Origin: Holothuria scabra
Lineage: Eukaryota; Echinodermata; Holothuroidea; Aspidochirotida; Holothuriidae
Reading direction: 5' to 3'
Assembly (NCBI GenBank): GCA_037179385.1
Contig: CM074185.1
Location: 12,966,866-13,030,865, forward strand
Length of the DNA stretch: 64,000 nucleotides
Shown: one piece after another, positions 37,451-49,875 of the stretch
Position numbering within the stretch: position 1 is the stretch's first letter
How the letters are laid out: the number at the start of each line of letters is the position of its first letter
Notes under the pieces: generated by a model
Database searches by the model: none
What the model saw: the letters and a program-made list of their open reading frames with translations, nothing else
What the model was told of the DNA's origin: nothing
Position numbers and translations under genes: made by a program

Positions 37451-38294
37451 TTTAAATTTTTATAATCGACTTTTTTCATTTCAAACCTCATTTCAAAGCG
37501 TTATATCTCAGTCTAAATCACATCTCCCTGGTCTATCCTATTCAATTCTCTGAGTGGCTCATGACAATCATGTGACCTTCTATTGTTTCTGAACTTTAAA
37601 ATTTATGGGGTTGTAACGTTACTTCTTGCATTTTCATTTCGACAAAGTTCTACCAATGTGATTGAGCTAAAAAACCTGTGCCATATCTCCAAACCCTGGG
37701 GTTGGCCCCCTTTTCTACCCCTTTCCATTTCTTCCTTTTAAACGGCTCCAGGACTTTGTCTGCACTCTGTTCATTGGTCAGCCTCTGAAGGATGAGTTAA
37801 GAACAGTTATGGGCGGGACTAAAGGTTACCTCATTAACAGAAGTGCTTGCATGACCACTTTTGACGTATATTCTTTACCCCGACCCCTTGAAGGCTTTAC
37901 CGTCACTCAAAGATATTTTGTAGTAAAATTTCAGAAAATTTCATCGAATACCGTTCGAGATAGCAATTTTCTGCATGCCTTTGTCACATACAATTGTGAA
38001 CAAATAGAACAGGGTGCTGTTGCAAGATTAGTGTAAAATATTAGTGTTATGGAGAGAAGATTTAAGAAGGTTCAAGAGTGTTGGAAATCTCGACTTTGTG
38101 CCCTGTAAGGAAAATAAAACATTTTGGTGCAGTGGCACACCACTTCATCGTGCAATTGACGTAACATTTCGTAGACTTTGAGATACGTTGTCTGTGTGAC
38201 GCACCTATTAGGTTACTTTGATCCAACTCTTGGAGACCTTTTGACACACCCCTGCGTCACTGTTTGAAAAAAACATGTCGCACATATGACTCTC

Positions 38295-38481
38295 CAGGCA
38301 CGTAGCCAGGATTTTGTCATGGGTTGGGGGTTGGTTTCATGGGGGGGGGGGGGTTGGGTAAAAAAATGAGGGAAAAGTCCAAGGATGGAGGAGAGAAAAT
38401 GGCATTTAAGATATTTTTTGCATTGCAAGGTTTGGTCACCGGGGAATTCTAACCCACCCCCGCCCCGTGGCTACGCCACTG
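38295..38481. mobile_element. Short hAT-type element, diverged ends
   Basis: The left end is caggcacgtagccagg and the right end ggctacgccactg. The flanking 8-mers tgactctc and tgattcac are similar but not identical, so the target duplication has decayed or the ends are slightly misplaced. Confidence 0.5.
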
Positions 38482-39939
38482 TGATTCACCTCTTTCAGGT
38501 GTCAGAGGTGTCTTACCATTTATAAGTCATTGATTGCACATGATTTTATAACGGGGGGGGGGGGGATCTGGTTTTTGAATGGAGGGCAGGGACTTTCCCA
38601 ACAGCCGAAACTCTGGATTATGTCCCTAGTGAACTGGATTCCTCTCTAAACAATCCACCCACATGCGCGCTTGCTCAAATGTATACGCACACAAAAATAC
38701 GCACGCACACCCACATTGGCACACACCGTGACAAACACAAAACATAGATATATAACGCATTAGCAATACAGTATTATTACTTTAATAGGCTTAAATAGAC
38801 GTTTCTCGAAACCACAAAGTGATCTGTGTACAACAATGTTACATTTTGTTTATTCTGCCTGTTTTTATTTTTTTTTTAATCTGCCTGAATGACTGGGGAG
38901 AAAACGATGTGTTTGTTCTACCAATATTTTCACTGGGGACAATTTCCCCTTGCCCCTGGGACCGACCCCCTGTTTTTTTTAATACATCCCATATTATCTA
39001 CCAGTTTTGGATAGGCTTTCATCAAGAAGACCCGATAATTTTGTCCAAAACAGCATAAAATTTCACGCACCTTGTGCAGTCTGTGATGAACCATTGTTTG
39101 ATCGTCGGTTTTTCTTTCGGTTGGAACAAAAGGTCGGTCGACTTGTAAATATGCTATAAAACACCCCTTTCAAGTTTTCATCGTGAGTCATCCAGCGTTG
39201 TAAACTGAAGAATTCATCAGCCCATAATCATTGCCAAACGTACACATCATCGTTTTCAATTATAATCTACAGGTAGACAGTTTAACTGCTGAAACAAACA
39301 ATATTCATTCAATGGAAAAATCCCCCTGCCAATACTGGAAACAGTAAAACGGTTACCTCATGGTTGGCTAGTGGGTGGGTCAGACCCGTTTAGAGGCGAT
39401 CCCCACCGTTTAAGTTCATTCAAATTTGGAACAATATTTGTTTTTCAGTTGACGAATTCTAAACACTTAGCTCGATCTGTTTGAAAGTCAGCTTTATACA
39501 ATCACGCCACGGTTGATACTGTGGGCGGGTGGAACTGTTTAGAAGCATTCCGAATAGTGGATACCCCTTTTCAATAAGCTTATTATGGAGCTTACTCGTT
39601 CAAATTTGAAATGTTTGTTGAAAATTTTTAACATTCAGCATTATCAGAAAGCCACTCTTAAACGGTCACATACCATTGTTTAGGCGTTAGGAGGGGTAGA
39701 TGGGAGTCGAACCGTTTAGAATTAAAGTTCCGAAACGTGGACATGCCACACCTTTAGGTGTAATGGAACATATTCAAAATTGGGAATAATATTTGTTTGT
39801 TGACGAATTTCAAACAATGAAGCATTTTCAAAGTGTCAGCTTCAGACAATGGTCGTTCTTAGATTCATTGCTAATCCACCCAATTTAAGCACACATGTCA
39901 AACGGGAAAAATCCCGGCTCTTGTTGAAAATAACTATGC

Positions 39940-40208
39940 TTAAAGGTCAAGAGCAGTCCCCCCAAACTCGTTTTGAATGAACAGCTAAATATCATTATAT
40001 CCCTCTTATTTCTCTTCAAAGTATCTTTCATCATATTTTATATCTTTGATATTGCATATTTCATGCAGGCCTAAAACAAGCAGTTACTTCTAGTCAATTT
40101 AGTATTTCAAGAAAAAAAATAGTCGTCACATCACTCTCAATAGCCAATCATGAAACAAGAAAGTCTACTACACTACTTTAAGTTGCGGTGACTGCTCTTG
40201 ACCGTTAA
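39940..40208. repeat. MITE family A copy 3
   Basis: It starts ttaaaggtcaagagcagtcc and ends tgactgctcttgaccgttaa. It is inverted relative to copies 1 and 2. Confidence 0.85.
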
Positions 40209-40313
40209 TGTGTCATTTTACCTTTAATTCTCTATGTCAAAAATGAGACTTTAAAGAGGTAGGGGGGAGGGGTTAAAAAGTTAAGTTCACAAGTAAGTCG
40301 GCTGGCACTACCA

Positions 40314-40534
40314 TTAAAGATGGAGTGTCGTCATGAAAAAAATCCTGAAAACGCAAGCCTTCGGTAACCTTTTCACTGATTACGTCACGGCCACATGACT
40401 TCAAAATTAATATATGAAATATTCGTGTTTCAGATATTAATTTTGAAGTCAAGTAGTCGTCACGTAATCCGTGAAAAGGTTACCGAAAGCTTGCGTTTTC
40501 AGGATATTTTTTCATGACGACACTCCATCTTTAA
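40314..40534. repeat. 221-bp near-perfect palindromic MITE, TTAA-flanked
   Basis: TTAAAGATGGAGTGTCGTCA at the left is mirrored at the right as tgacgacactccatctttaa. The arms run about 100 bases each around a centre near 40420. Almost no arm divergence suggests recent insertion. Confidence 0.92.
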
Positions 40535-40584
40535 GTAATCCCGAACTCTTCAAGGTGTAACAGTGCAGAATATTGGACTATAGG

Positions 40585-42162
40585 CAGTGGCGTAGCCACG
40601 GGGGGGGGGGGGGGGGGCCCTGGGGGGCCTAGGCCCCCCCAGATTTTTTGCGTCCTGATAGAGTAATTGAAAAAAATAAAAATAAAAAAATGAGTAAAAA
40701 TTATAAAAAAAAAAAAAAAAATCATGGATGAATGTGTGTAAAACACATTTTGTCCGCACGTATGAAATCAAGCAATAACTTTAAAATGCCTACTTTCACT
40801 AAATTAGATAGGCCTACCGTTTGTGATCTGCACTGTCGTTTATTCCATTTCACTTCGAAGATGAAACGAAAGTCTCGACGACAAACTTTAATGTGACTTT
40901 GTTAGGTTAAGACCCTTTCTGCCTTTCGGATGGCTGATTGATTTACTGAAAATAAGGCAATCGTACACTGGAGACCACTCTTACACGACCATTCCTATAC
41001 TTTATTATACACAAAATATGCCGTAAGCAGATAAGGGTAAGGTACTGCCTTCGGATAATTCTTCCGTTCCATCCTTAACAAGTAGGCCTATGTCGTGCCT
41101 CACTCCTTCCCATGACAAGTGCCACTGTAGGACGATTTTTTCGACAAGTCCTCTTTTTAGTAGTTGGCACTGGCGTCCGGGGGATTTGCAAAATGTCCAC
41201 AAGGTCCGGATTTCATGTGTTTCCCACATGATCCATACTTCTGCTTTGAGGTTCAATTATTTTGAGGGATGTATTCGTAGTATTTTAATTTTGACTACGT
41301 AATGTACCGATGAACAAATACTGCACCATTTTGCACATTGTTTCTTTGGTAGTATGTATGTCTTTTGTAAAATCTCTACAAAAACTAAAAATATTTTTAT
41401 ATTTTTCATGCTCCCCAAAAAGGGAAAATCCGAAAACTCAGGCCTATAATCAGTTCAAAGTTTTTCCAAACATAGCACCATTTTGCATCTAGGAAATCTA
41501 ACGCAAAGAAAGTTTCTCAGAGGGGGACACAACTACTTTTGGTTTTCCTGTTAAAGGGTGAGGGGCTGCCTTAGGTAAGATGAAATCCATTCAAATATTG
41601 CCGCATTTGCGGCTGGGTACATCCAGTTTAAAACACGTGGGAAGTGCCGTTTCCGGCCATCTGGAGGGGTTTTAAAGCCCAAAATTTTCTTGTACGCTCC
41701 GCGCCAACTGATAGTGGCGCTCCGCTTAGATTCAAATATTGCCGCATTTGCGATCTACGTGCTTCTGAAGTTCACAATTTTTCCCAAGGGAAAGGGAGAT
41801 ACCGGCTCCCTTTAGTCTCATCCCCCAGGCCACAGATCAGAAGTGCCCAGTTTTGGGGTCCCTAAAAAGTGTATGTATTGCCATTTTTCATAGACTGATT
41901 TTTTATTCTCATTATTGAGACATCGCAGACATGAGATTCGTATTTCAAGGCAGGGTACTGTACATCCAGCTTAAAACACATGGGAAGTGCCGTTTCCGGC
42001 CATCTGGAGGGGTTTAAAGCCCAAAATTTTCTTGTGCGCTCCGCGCCAACCGATGGTGGCGCTCCGCTTAGATAGTCTTGCCGTGCCTGACCCTCGGAGG
42101 TACCAGGCCCCCCCACTTGTTACCTAGGCCCCCCCAAAAATCCCATCCTGGCTACGCCACTG
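40585..42162. mobile_element. Non-autonomous hAT element, 1.58 kb
   Basis: The ends are CAGTGGCGTAGCCA and TGGCTACGCCACTG, flanked by an exact 8-bp duplication ACTATAGG (40577-40584 and 42163-42170). Eight-base duplications and CAGTGGCGTA-type ends are hallmarks of hAT elements. A long G-run follows the left end. Two direct repeats inside (41593-41740 and 41945-42075) share gccgtttccggccatctgg. No intact transposase is visible. Confidence 0.9.
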
Positions 42163-42236
42163 ACTATAGGGCTAAAATGGGACGTGATTTTTAGCATGGG
42201 GTAAACTGTCACATAAGCCTAAAGAGTATAACAGTA

Positions 42237-42655
42237 AATTTGGCTTCTTCGGCCTTTTGGCTTAGATCATGTAATTGGTTTGAAGACCTTGCGGTTGGTC
42301 AAGTGTTGTCCTTTAGTGGATGTAACAGCTTCTTCGGGAAGCAGTGAAAGTACTGGTTTCGCCGAACGGCCCTTTACCAGATGGTCGGAAGGACTTTAGA
42401 AAAAGTAATTTGGCTTTTGGACCTTTTGGCTAAGATCGTGTGTGACACATGTTCTTTTCATCCAGTCTCGAATAGAGCCGTGCATGACAAACCAGTAATG
42501 TAAATGGTCTGAAGGCTTTGAGGTTGGTCACGTGTTGTCCTTTAGTGGACATAATAGCTTCTTCGGGAAGCAGTGAAAGTTTTGGTTTGGCCGAACGGCC
42601 TTTTGCCAGAGGGTTGGGAGGACTTTTAATAGAAAAAGTAAATTTGGACAGGTTT
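42237..42655 (+). repeat. Two tandem units carrying U2 snRNA 5'-end-like sequence
   Basis: Unit 1 starts near 42239 with cttcttcggccttttggctt followed by agatca. Unit 2 starts near 42410 with ttggaccttttggctaagat. Both resemble the first 30 bases of U2 snRNA (remembered as CTTCTCGGCCTTTTGGCTAA followed by GATCAAGTG). The sequence then departs from U2 but stays shared between units (ttggtcacgtgttgtccttt, agcttcttcgggaagcagtg). It is a U2-derived repeat or pseudogene, not a functional snRNA gene. Confidence 0.6.
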
Positions 42656-43078
42656 GCTTTGACAAAGTATTACAACTGCAATGTTCAAAACCCCCAAAAC
42701 CATTCCATAGTTTCAAAACTAAAAAACTTAGATAATAAAAATACATTTTTGAAATAGTCTTCATCTTAAACTCATTCTTAGTTTTCATGTTGGATGTTGA
42801 AACATTTTTTCTGCTTTGTTCTACCAACCCTTGACCGTTGTTACTCATCTCCGTCTCTACACTTCCATTAAGTTCTGATCAACCTCGCAAACGCGCTTTA
42901 TACACGTGCGATGACGCATGGTGTTTTTTTTTTTTTTTGAGATATGTAGTATTAGGGGTTGCCTCTAAAGGTCCGACTAAACTAGATTTGTGCTGTTCAT
43001 ACTATTATAAAATCCGCGAATGCTTTTTTGATTGGATACACCCCGTTTTGAGGGTGAAAAATCATCAATTTATGAGTT

Positions 43079-43307
43079 AGGTAAGGTTAGGTTAGATGGA
43101 GTTTTACGGCCCAGTTTCCAACCAATTGGTGTTTTTCCAGTTGCGACGGCACTGACTTGTTTTCCCTACTCCATTGCTTATGCTGAGAACCAAACACAAT
43201 GGCAGTAGGTTCCGTTTTTAAAGTATTAGATATGACCCGGTCAGGACTTGAACTCCCGACCTCCCGACTGCAAGTCGGATATAATTACCACTTGACCATG
43301 CAATGAG
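43079..43307 (-). repeat. tRNA-derived SINE, full-length reference copy
   Basis: On the minus strand it has an A-box-like tggtcaagtggtaattata, a B-box-like gagttcaagtcc, the body gcataagcaatggagtaggg and a tail of CTAACCTAACCTTAC. It is the best-preserved copy here. Confidence 0.8.
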
Positions 43308-43779
43308 TGTAATTGGTTCTATACGGAGGAAACCACGGTCTTCATTCCAAGTTAACATTTATTTAAACGAGTAATACCTTTAGCCACAAATATAGGCCTA
43401 TTCATGTTTGTTGGAGCTGTGTGTCATCGGTATCAGGAGAAGAAGCTCTAGAATTTTTTGGATCTATATTTTTGGCGTAAGTGACGTGGTTTTGCGCATC
43501 AAATGAAACAATATCTCGTAAAAAAATACAATTTTGTGACGTCACAAAATTTGATATCGTCAAAATTACGTATTGTGAATTGAGAATCGTCATTTTATGC
43601 CAGTAACCAAGGGGGGGGGGAGGGGGCAAAGACCCGTGAAAATGTTTTTGCCCCTAGAGTATTTGAAGTTTGCCGTTAACTTAATGCATCTGTACATATT
43701 TGGCCCCTTAAAATATTTCTCCCCCTTGAAAAGGTTTTGCTCCCTTTGCGTGCCTTGTCTGGCTACAAGCCTGCAGGGA

Positions 43780-43905
43780 TATCGCTACTCTTTCAACAAA
43801 CCAGTGGGCCACAACTGGAAGAAAGGTTGCGGACGTCTCGACTTGAACCAATTGGTTGGAAACTGGGCCGTAAACTCCAACTGACCTAAACTAATCTTTA
43901 CAGAA
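43780..43905 (+). repeat. SINE 3' half
   Basis: ccagtgggccacaactggaa and gacttgaaccaattggttgg, the 3' body of the SINE family, end near ctgacctaaac. The head is missing. Confidence 0.6.
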
Positions 43906-44811
43906 ATTCCAGGTGCGCTATTCCCATGCTGTCGTACATATCCTGTGGACCTATCACGTTTTGTTTGCCGAAAGAAGTAGGGCCAATGTGTTCAACTTTT
44001 CAAATAGCGTGACGCGTTGCCATTGACATTGATTGGATAAAAGTTATACGTAGAATTTTTTTTTTATTCACTTGGTTGTTCATTCTATAGAAAAAGGCAA
44101 CCAACTGACAAAGCCATATTTGAAACATAACAATAGTGGAACCATTAGGACACTTGTAGTAAAGGAAGAGCGGTTCCCTATCCGGTTATTGTGAATCATT
44201 ATTCTGTAGACTATTGTTGTATCTACATATATTGGAATTTAATCCGCAACTTTTACGAAAACGACTGTGGTTTCCGCTTTTCTGTCCATTTCAAAAAATA
44301 AAACACAATCACATAATTTTTGAAGTCCGACGTGTGCGGTCTTAAAAGGGAAATTTTATTTCCATTCATTTCGGCGTAGAACCTAAAATTTCCATTAGTT
44401 TATACATACATTACAAAAAACGAAAGATGAGTAAAAAGTCGTTCACTCAAAAGTTGGAAAATTTATTAATTACTATAAATAGACAGATTTCCTAACAACA
44501 TATACCCAAATAATTATGACACAGACCAGACGCGTCGGTCTGGTTTGTGGAAGGGGGTTCTGCAAAAATTTTCCAACAGCCGGTCGAACCCTGTATCCAT
44601 TGGCGGCATTTGAATTGAATGTGATAAATGGGGGGGGGGGGCAGGGGGAAGGGGAGGGGAGTAAGGGCTAAGGAAGGCGTTTGGGGCAAAATTTTTCGCT
44701 CAGAGATTTTAGCATATCTCTGGATAAAAAATTAAATCTCATGAAGAGGAGGCACATTATTTATTTTTCGTTTAACTCTACTCTTGAATGTCCTATTTTA
44801 GGGGGGAGGAG

Positions 44812-45062
44812 CACTCTTAAAAAGTTGGTTAAAAATATTCACCAACACTGGTCACGTATGTCAAATACCTGAAATTGGTTAAGTTTTCCCCAATATTTGT
44901 TGTTTATTTGGTTACCACACAGGCTGGTTACCCAATAAAGTGGTAAAAAACCTCTTGGATAACCCATTAATCAACAATTATTGGGTAAAATTTAACCAAT
45001 TTCCTGTATTTGACATACGTGACCAGTGTTGGTGAATGTTTTTCACCAACTTTTTAAGAGTG
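44812..45062. repeat. 251-bp MITE with long terminal inverted repeats
   Basis: cactcttaaaaagttggt at the left is matched by accaactttttaagagtg at the right. The inverted arms extend about 57 bases (through ccaacactggtcacgtatgt). Confidence 0.9.
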
Positions 45063-45488
45063 AGGGGCAAGGACAACGTCTGGGGGTATCACCCCTTGAG
45101 CCACCGAAGCGCCGGCACTTTCTGTTTCGTGTCCAGGACCGAAATCGTTTATAAGCAATCCTACGTGAGGGCAAGCAAACATGCATACACACTCAAATTG
45201 GCACGAACATGTTCTTAAATTGACGTTCTCTAGAAGTCATGAAGTCATTTGTATATAACTACGTGATATTTTTTATTCTGCTTGCTAATTCCTTTAATCT
45301 ACCTGAACTATTGGGGCAAGACAATATGTTTGCCCCCAATATTTTCGTTGGGGTGGCGATTGTCCCCTACCCCCAGGATCGACATCCCTGATGAAGATCA
45401 GTGAAGATAGAATCTGATCGGAGTGGGAGATGGGATAACAAATCACTCACTGGGAATACGTATCGTGCCCTACGTCCTGTGTATGCAT

Positions 45489-46007
45489 ACACTCTAAAAA
45501 TTCAATTGGGCTATTTACCCTAAAGGTGTTGATGTGCGGGCGTTTCATTTACCCTCATAGATGGGTATTTTTACACCTGGAACCTGTGATGTAGTGTTTG
45601 CACAAATTAACATTTTCTTTGGTAATTTCTGTAAATACAGACCACATGTGCACACTAAAAACAGTTGGGTACACATCTTTTACCCATGGATGGGTTTGTA
45701 TGCCACCACTCAAATGGTTGGGAAAATACTTACCAAATGTTGGTCAAAAGGTATCCATTCAGGGTGAACTTTCCCTAAGAAAAGGGTAATTTTGTAAGCA
45801 ACTCAGGTAGTTCCTTACCCGAAAATTTAGGTGGTGGCATACTGCATGAACCCAATCATGGGTGAAAGTTTATCCTGTTTATATAACTGTTTTAACAGTG
45901 TGCAGTTAAAATACCATTTCACATGTGCAAAAAACCCATTTTAATTGACCATACGCACAGCAAAACTTTGTTGGGTATGAATAAACCCATTTAATTTTTA
46001 AGAGTGT
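45489..46007. repeat. MITE with ACACTCT-type ends, about 520 bp
   Basis: The left end acactctaaaaattcaattg and the right end aatttttaagagtgt are inverted. The ends resemble those of the element at 44812-45062, which suggests one superfamily. Confidence 0.7.
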
Positions 46008-46127
46008 AAGGTGCAGATCGAATATCGATAGATACTTAACAGGAACTCACAGAGTGTGTAAATACTTACTTGATTTGTTATAATCATGTTGCAAGTATAA
46101 TTTGTTTTCTTCCAATTCGTTTTCTCC

Positions 46128-46424
46128 TTAAAGGCCCATTTCGTTCACCCCAAACAGTACCAATTCTCCTAACCTTCTTACTGAAGCTCCTCCCACAATT
46201 GTCTGAAATTCATCCTCATCCAGACACAATCTCAGTTTATTGCTTCAGGGTGAGTATAGAAAGAACATAATCAAAACACTCTCATTGCCGTTCATGTTGT
46301 GTAATATAAGCTTTGGCACTCTGCATTGTTTGAATTAGCTGTCAATCAAAGAGATGAGCCAATTGAGAATTTCGGTACCCGGGTACCAAAATTGTAGTTT
46401 GGGGTGAGAGGTTTGGCCCTTTAA
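46128..46424. repeat. MITE family C single copy
   Basis: It runs from ttaaaggcccatttcgttca to gaggtttggccctttaa. The interior matches 20832-21140 closely, including ggtaccaaaattgtagtttg. Confidence 0.85.
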
Positions 46425-46495
46425 GGCACCCTGACCATGATGAGCCTCGATCCCCAAAACAATCGATTACCAAAATCGATAATGTCCCCAACGGG

Positions 46496-46675
46496 CAGGG
46501 GCGTAACCAGTCCTGCTGTCCGGGGGTCAAGACTCAAGAGGTTTCCCGATGTTGTACCAGTTTCCTCCTTATTTCCTCTCTTTCCTGCCCTTCTTCCTTT
46601 CCCGATTTCCCCCTCCCCATTATTGGGCGTTCGGGTTGTGGAGCTGCCCTGACCACCCCACTGGTTACGCCCCTG
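46496..46675. mobile_element. 180-bp hAT MITE with exact target duplication
   Basis: The ends are CAGGGGCGTAACCAG and CTGGTTACGCCCCTG, flanked by CCAACGGG at 46488-46495 and 46676-46683. Confidence 0.92.
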
Positions 46676-47834
46676 CCAACGGGAAAATTTCTAATTTCGC
46701 GGGGAGCCGTTATCTGTATAATAAGATGGGTAATACTCGCCACAATAATGTGCTTGATTTCGCTCATAGGAAAGGCAGGTTCTTCAATGATTTAATTGAC
46801 CTAATTTTACCTAATAAAACAATTTTCAGATTTTTCCATGAAAGTCCAAGCTTTTCCAAATACCTTTAATGAATCTCGAATTTTCAATTTTCCGTAACAC
46901 AAGAAAGACGATCTTTCGGGGCAAATATTTCTATTTCTTTTGGCGACTTTATCGGATTTCAGGCTATTATCCCCTCGCCCCGGCCCTACTCGGAAAATCC
47001 AGGCGCCATCCCTTCAGAGTTCGTGTTCGATCCTCGAATGTGTCCAAAGGGGTCGCCAGAATCTTGAAAATGGAGTGGGGTGGCAAACAAAGCGCAAATG
47101 ATATTTCTTGGGGTGGGGTGAGAACTTCTTCCGTCCTTGTGCGAAACCGAGGCCAAAACGCCCGTTCCAGAGAGCTTCCCTTTAAGCTGTGCGGTTTTAG
47201 CACATCTCTTGATGAAAAGTTAAGTCTCAGTAGCGGTACATTATTACTTTTTCTGTTAACCCAGCTCCTAAGTGACATATAACCTGGGAGGGTGGGGGGG
47301 GGGAGGGGAAAGTGGAAGGCAAGGACACAATCTAGGGGGAATTTCCCTTCTTGCTACCCCGTAGCGTCGCAACTGGCTGTGTCATAGCAATGCTAGTGTT
47401 TCCGATTCAACAGCAGGTTTAGGCTAATATTTCAACGTTAGAGACTAAATTAAAGAGTAATGTTGAAATCATGAATCTGCATGAATCAGCGACGATGTTT
47501 TAGACAGATGTCAAACTTATTTGCTTTCCGAAACACTTGACATTCTTGCGTCAACGTGTCACCAAGTCACCAGTACTATCCGTAGGTTTTATGAATCTAC
47601 TAATAATGAGTTTGGAAACCCGAAAGTCAATTAAAAGTTTAAGACTTCCCTTTCGGCATGTAATTTTTCACAAATAGTTTAACCAACAACTCATTAAACT
47701 ATTTACAATTGCCCAAGTCCCTTAACAAGTTTAGTTTCACAATCGATGGGTGGCTCAACTGTCAGACGGAAAGCCACTTGTAATATTCACCAAGCTCTTT
47801 CAAATCGGATATTGTGGACTGGACCGTACAAACG

Positions 47835-47837
<3 letters not shown>

Positions 47838-47865
<28 letters not shown>

Positions 47866-47878
47866 GAGGGGGGGGGGG
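47838..47878 (+). repeat. (GT)n microsatellite with adjoining G-run
   Basis: About thirteen GT units are followed by gga and a run of ten G. Confidence 0.95.
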
Positions 47879-48128
47879 TACTAAACCATGTCACTGATCG
47901 TCGTAGGAAGCTCCTTTGGGTCAGTGCCTACATGAGTCGGTATCCAAAAATTCGGAGTGAACTCTGTTTTCTCATCTACACAGCTTTCAAAACCACATAC
48001 GCCTGAACAAGTAGTATGCGGTACAGCCTGCTCCGTAGGCAAGTACGTCTGTTGGACTTTGTAACGGATTATACCCACTGTTATATTTGGAAGGCACTAG
48101 CTTGTAATTCGGATATGTGTGAAGAAAG

Positions 48129-48829
48129 CAGTGGCGTAGTCAGGATTTTTGACAAGAGTTAGGGGGGGGGGGTGACTATCTAAGCGGAGTGCCGCTATAG
48201 GTTGACGCGGAGCGTACAAGAAAAGCTTTGGCCCAAAAGGTTCCCAGATGGAAGGAAATACCGTCACCGGGCCGTTTTATCTGCATTGGAAATATCCCTA
48301 AATTGACTGACATTTCTTGCTTTGGAATTTTGTATAATAAGAATTATTTTATCAATCCAACTCCTAGGTGGAGAGCTTAGAAGGTTCTTCACTATGACCA
48401 CCCATCGCCGATAAGTAACCCCCAGCAGTTCTGGCACCAGGATTCAAGAATTTGGGAACACACAACTGGTTTGTGGATAACCGACTGTGGTATTATGTAA
48501 TCTGGCACAAAGGCAAACAGGAAACAACCTGTACTGGCCATTAGGCAAAAATATACAAGGGGGAAATGACTCTCTAAGTGGAGCGTCACCATATCGAACC
48601 CCTGTTATACGTGAATTACTGGAATTCGGATACATCCCAGTCTCACATCCTCATCTCATCCACATTTGTCCAATCTGTTTAATTTAGTCCAAAGTAAGAC
48701 TGATGGGGTCTACATTACGACATTACTCTTTGAGTTGTGATACAAGTGTCACCCTTTCATATCTGATTTTGCGGATGTTGTGATGGAGTGGGGGACACGC
48801 CCCCAGGTCCCCCTCTGACTACGCCAGTG
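48129..48829. mobile_element. hAT-type element, 0.7 kb
   Basis: The ends CAGTGGCGTAGTCAGG and CTGACTACGCCAGTG are flanked by exact 8-bp GAAGAAAG (48121-48128 and 48830-48837). The interior shares phrases with the 40585 element (ctaagcggagtgccgc, gcggagcgtacaag). Confidence 0.9.
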
Positions 48830-48921
48830 GAAGAAAGGTGGGGGTAAGAACACGAGGTGAGGATGTTGATTCGTGATCGACCTACCCGATCCAATCGTCA
48901 CAGGGATCCTAACAGTTTGAC

Positions 48922-49084
48922 TTAAAGTGTTACTCCAAGTCAAAAAATTAAAAAATACATGTTAAACAGCATGTAAAAATGGAACTCTAACTATATTTCG
49001 GCTCAAAAAGGCATATGAAGATGGGAGTTGGACTTTTAGAATTCATTCTTCATGCTGATTTGTTTGACTTGGGGTACAGTTTAA
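48922..49084. repeat. MITE family B, short copy
   Basis: ttaaagtgttactccaagtc at the left is mirrored by gacttggggtacagtttaa at the right. The interior agatgggagttggac matches the long copy at 54102. Confidence 0.8.
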
Positions 49085-49375
49085 GCAAACCTCACTCAGA
49101 ACAATTTGCTTGAATGTAAATTTACGATCCGGGTAGCTGTTGCTGGATCATGGAAGCTGGTAGGAATTATACAGGGCTTTGTCCAACTGGTTAAATATGT
49201 AGAGTGGGAGAAAAAAATCATATGTGACTGTTCATTTCTTCCGTTCTTCCCATTATCCTAACCTGCTGACTAGCAGTGTGCCGGATACCAGTGACGCCAC
49301 CCGACTCTTCATTCTAGGGGGCCACTGGGGTAATAACGATTTTACAGGGGGCACTGCTAGACTCTACCCATGGCG

Positions 49376-49875
49376 CAGGAGGCGCCACCGAGCGCGAAGC
49401 GCGAGGCTCAACGGGTGGGGTCCGGGGGTCCGCCTTAGGGCAATTGGTGGGTTCCAGGGGCAAAGTGCTGGTGGGGGTTCAGCGGGAAAAGCCCCCGGAA
49501 GTTCCTGGGTTTTATCTTGTTCGTGAGGTATGAAAGTCGTTATTTAAGGGTAATTTTATTGACTTAACACTGGTCTAAAAATTACTTAAAGGGTAACTTC
49601 AAGTAAGACTTTCGGTAAAAAAATCACTAATCCAACTACCAAGAGGGGATCCGACTGGCATTTTGAAAAAAGGGGTAGATGAACTGTAGAGAAAGAAGTT
49701 GATTGGCAGTTCAATGTGAGCCTTGGTGGGGTCCAGAGGGCGAAGCCCCCGGAAGCTCCTGGGTTTTAGCGTGTTTGTGAGCTATTGAAATTGTTCTTTA
49801 AGGGTTGTTTTTACACTGGTCTAAAAATTACTTACATGGCAACTTCAAGTAAGATTTTATTTTTGGTGACAACAC
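49376..49875 (+). repeat. Imperfect direct duplication inside a transposon-like stretch
   Basis: agttcctgggttttatcttg ... cactggtctaaaaattactt (49498-49590) recurs as aagctcctgggttttagcgt ... cactggtctaaaaattactt (49753-49835). A nearby ggcgacgccactg at about 50355 may be the right end of a hAT element whose left end I could not fix. Confidence 0.5.

Larger units (their letters stand above)
33863..40584. other. Repeat-rich non-coding stretch
   Basis: No supported gene. It holds MITEs at 35016-35279, 36462-36719, 36716-37450, 38295-38481, 39940-40208 and 40314-40534, plus G-runs at 34389, 38341 and 38553. The stretch between 39300 and 39900 has repeated gttgacgaattctaaac-like phrases without clear boundaries. 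Confidence 0.5.

Noticed and set aside
43250..43300. Possible tRNA gene on the minus strand
   Set aside because: A- and B-box-like stretches are present, but the cloverleaf is not intact and it is continuous with the SINE body.
46869..47282. Plus-strand open frame of 137 codons
   Set aside because: Lies among transposon debris; no transposase motif or known domain.
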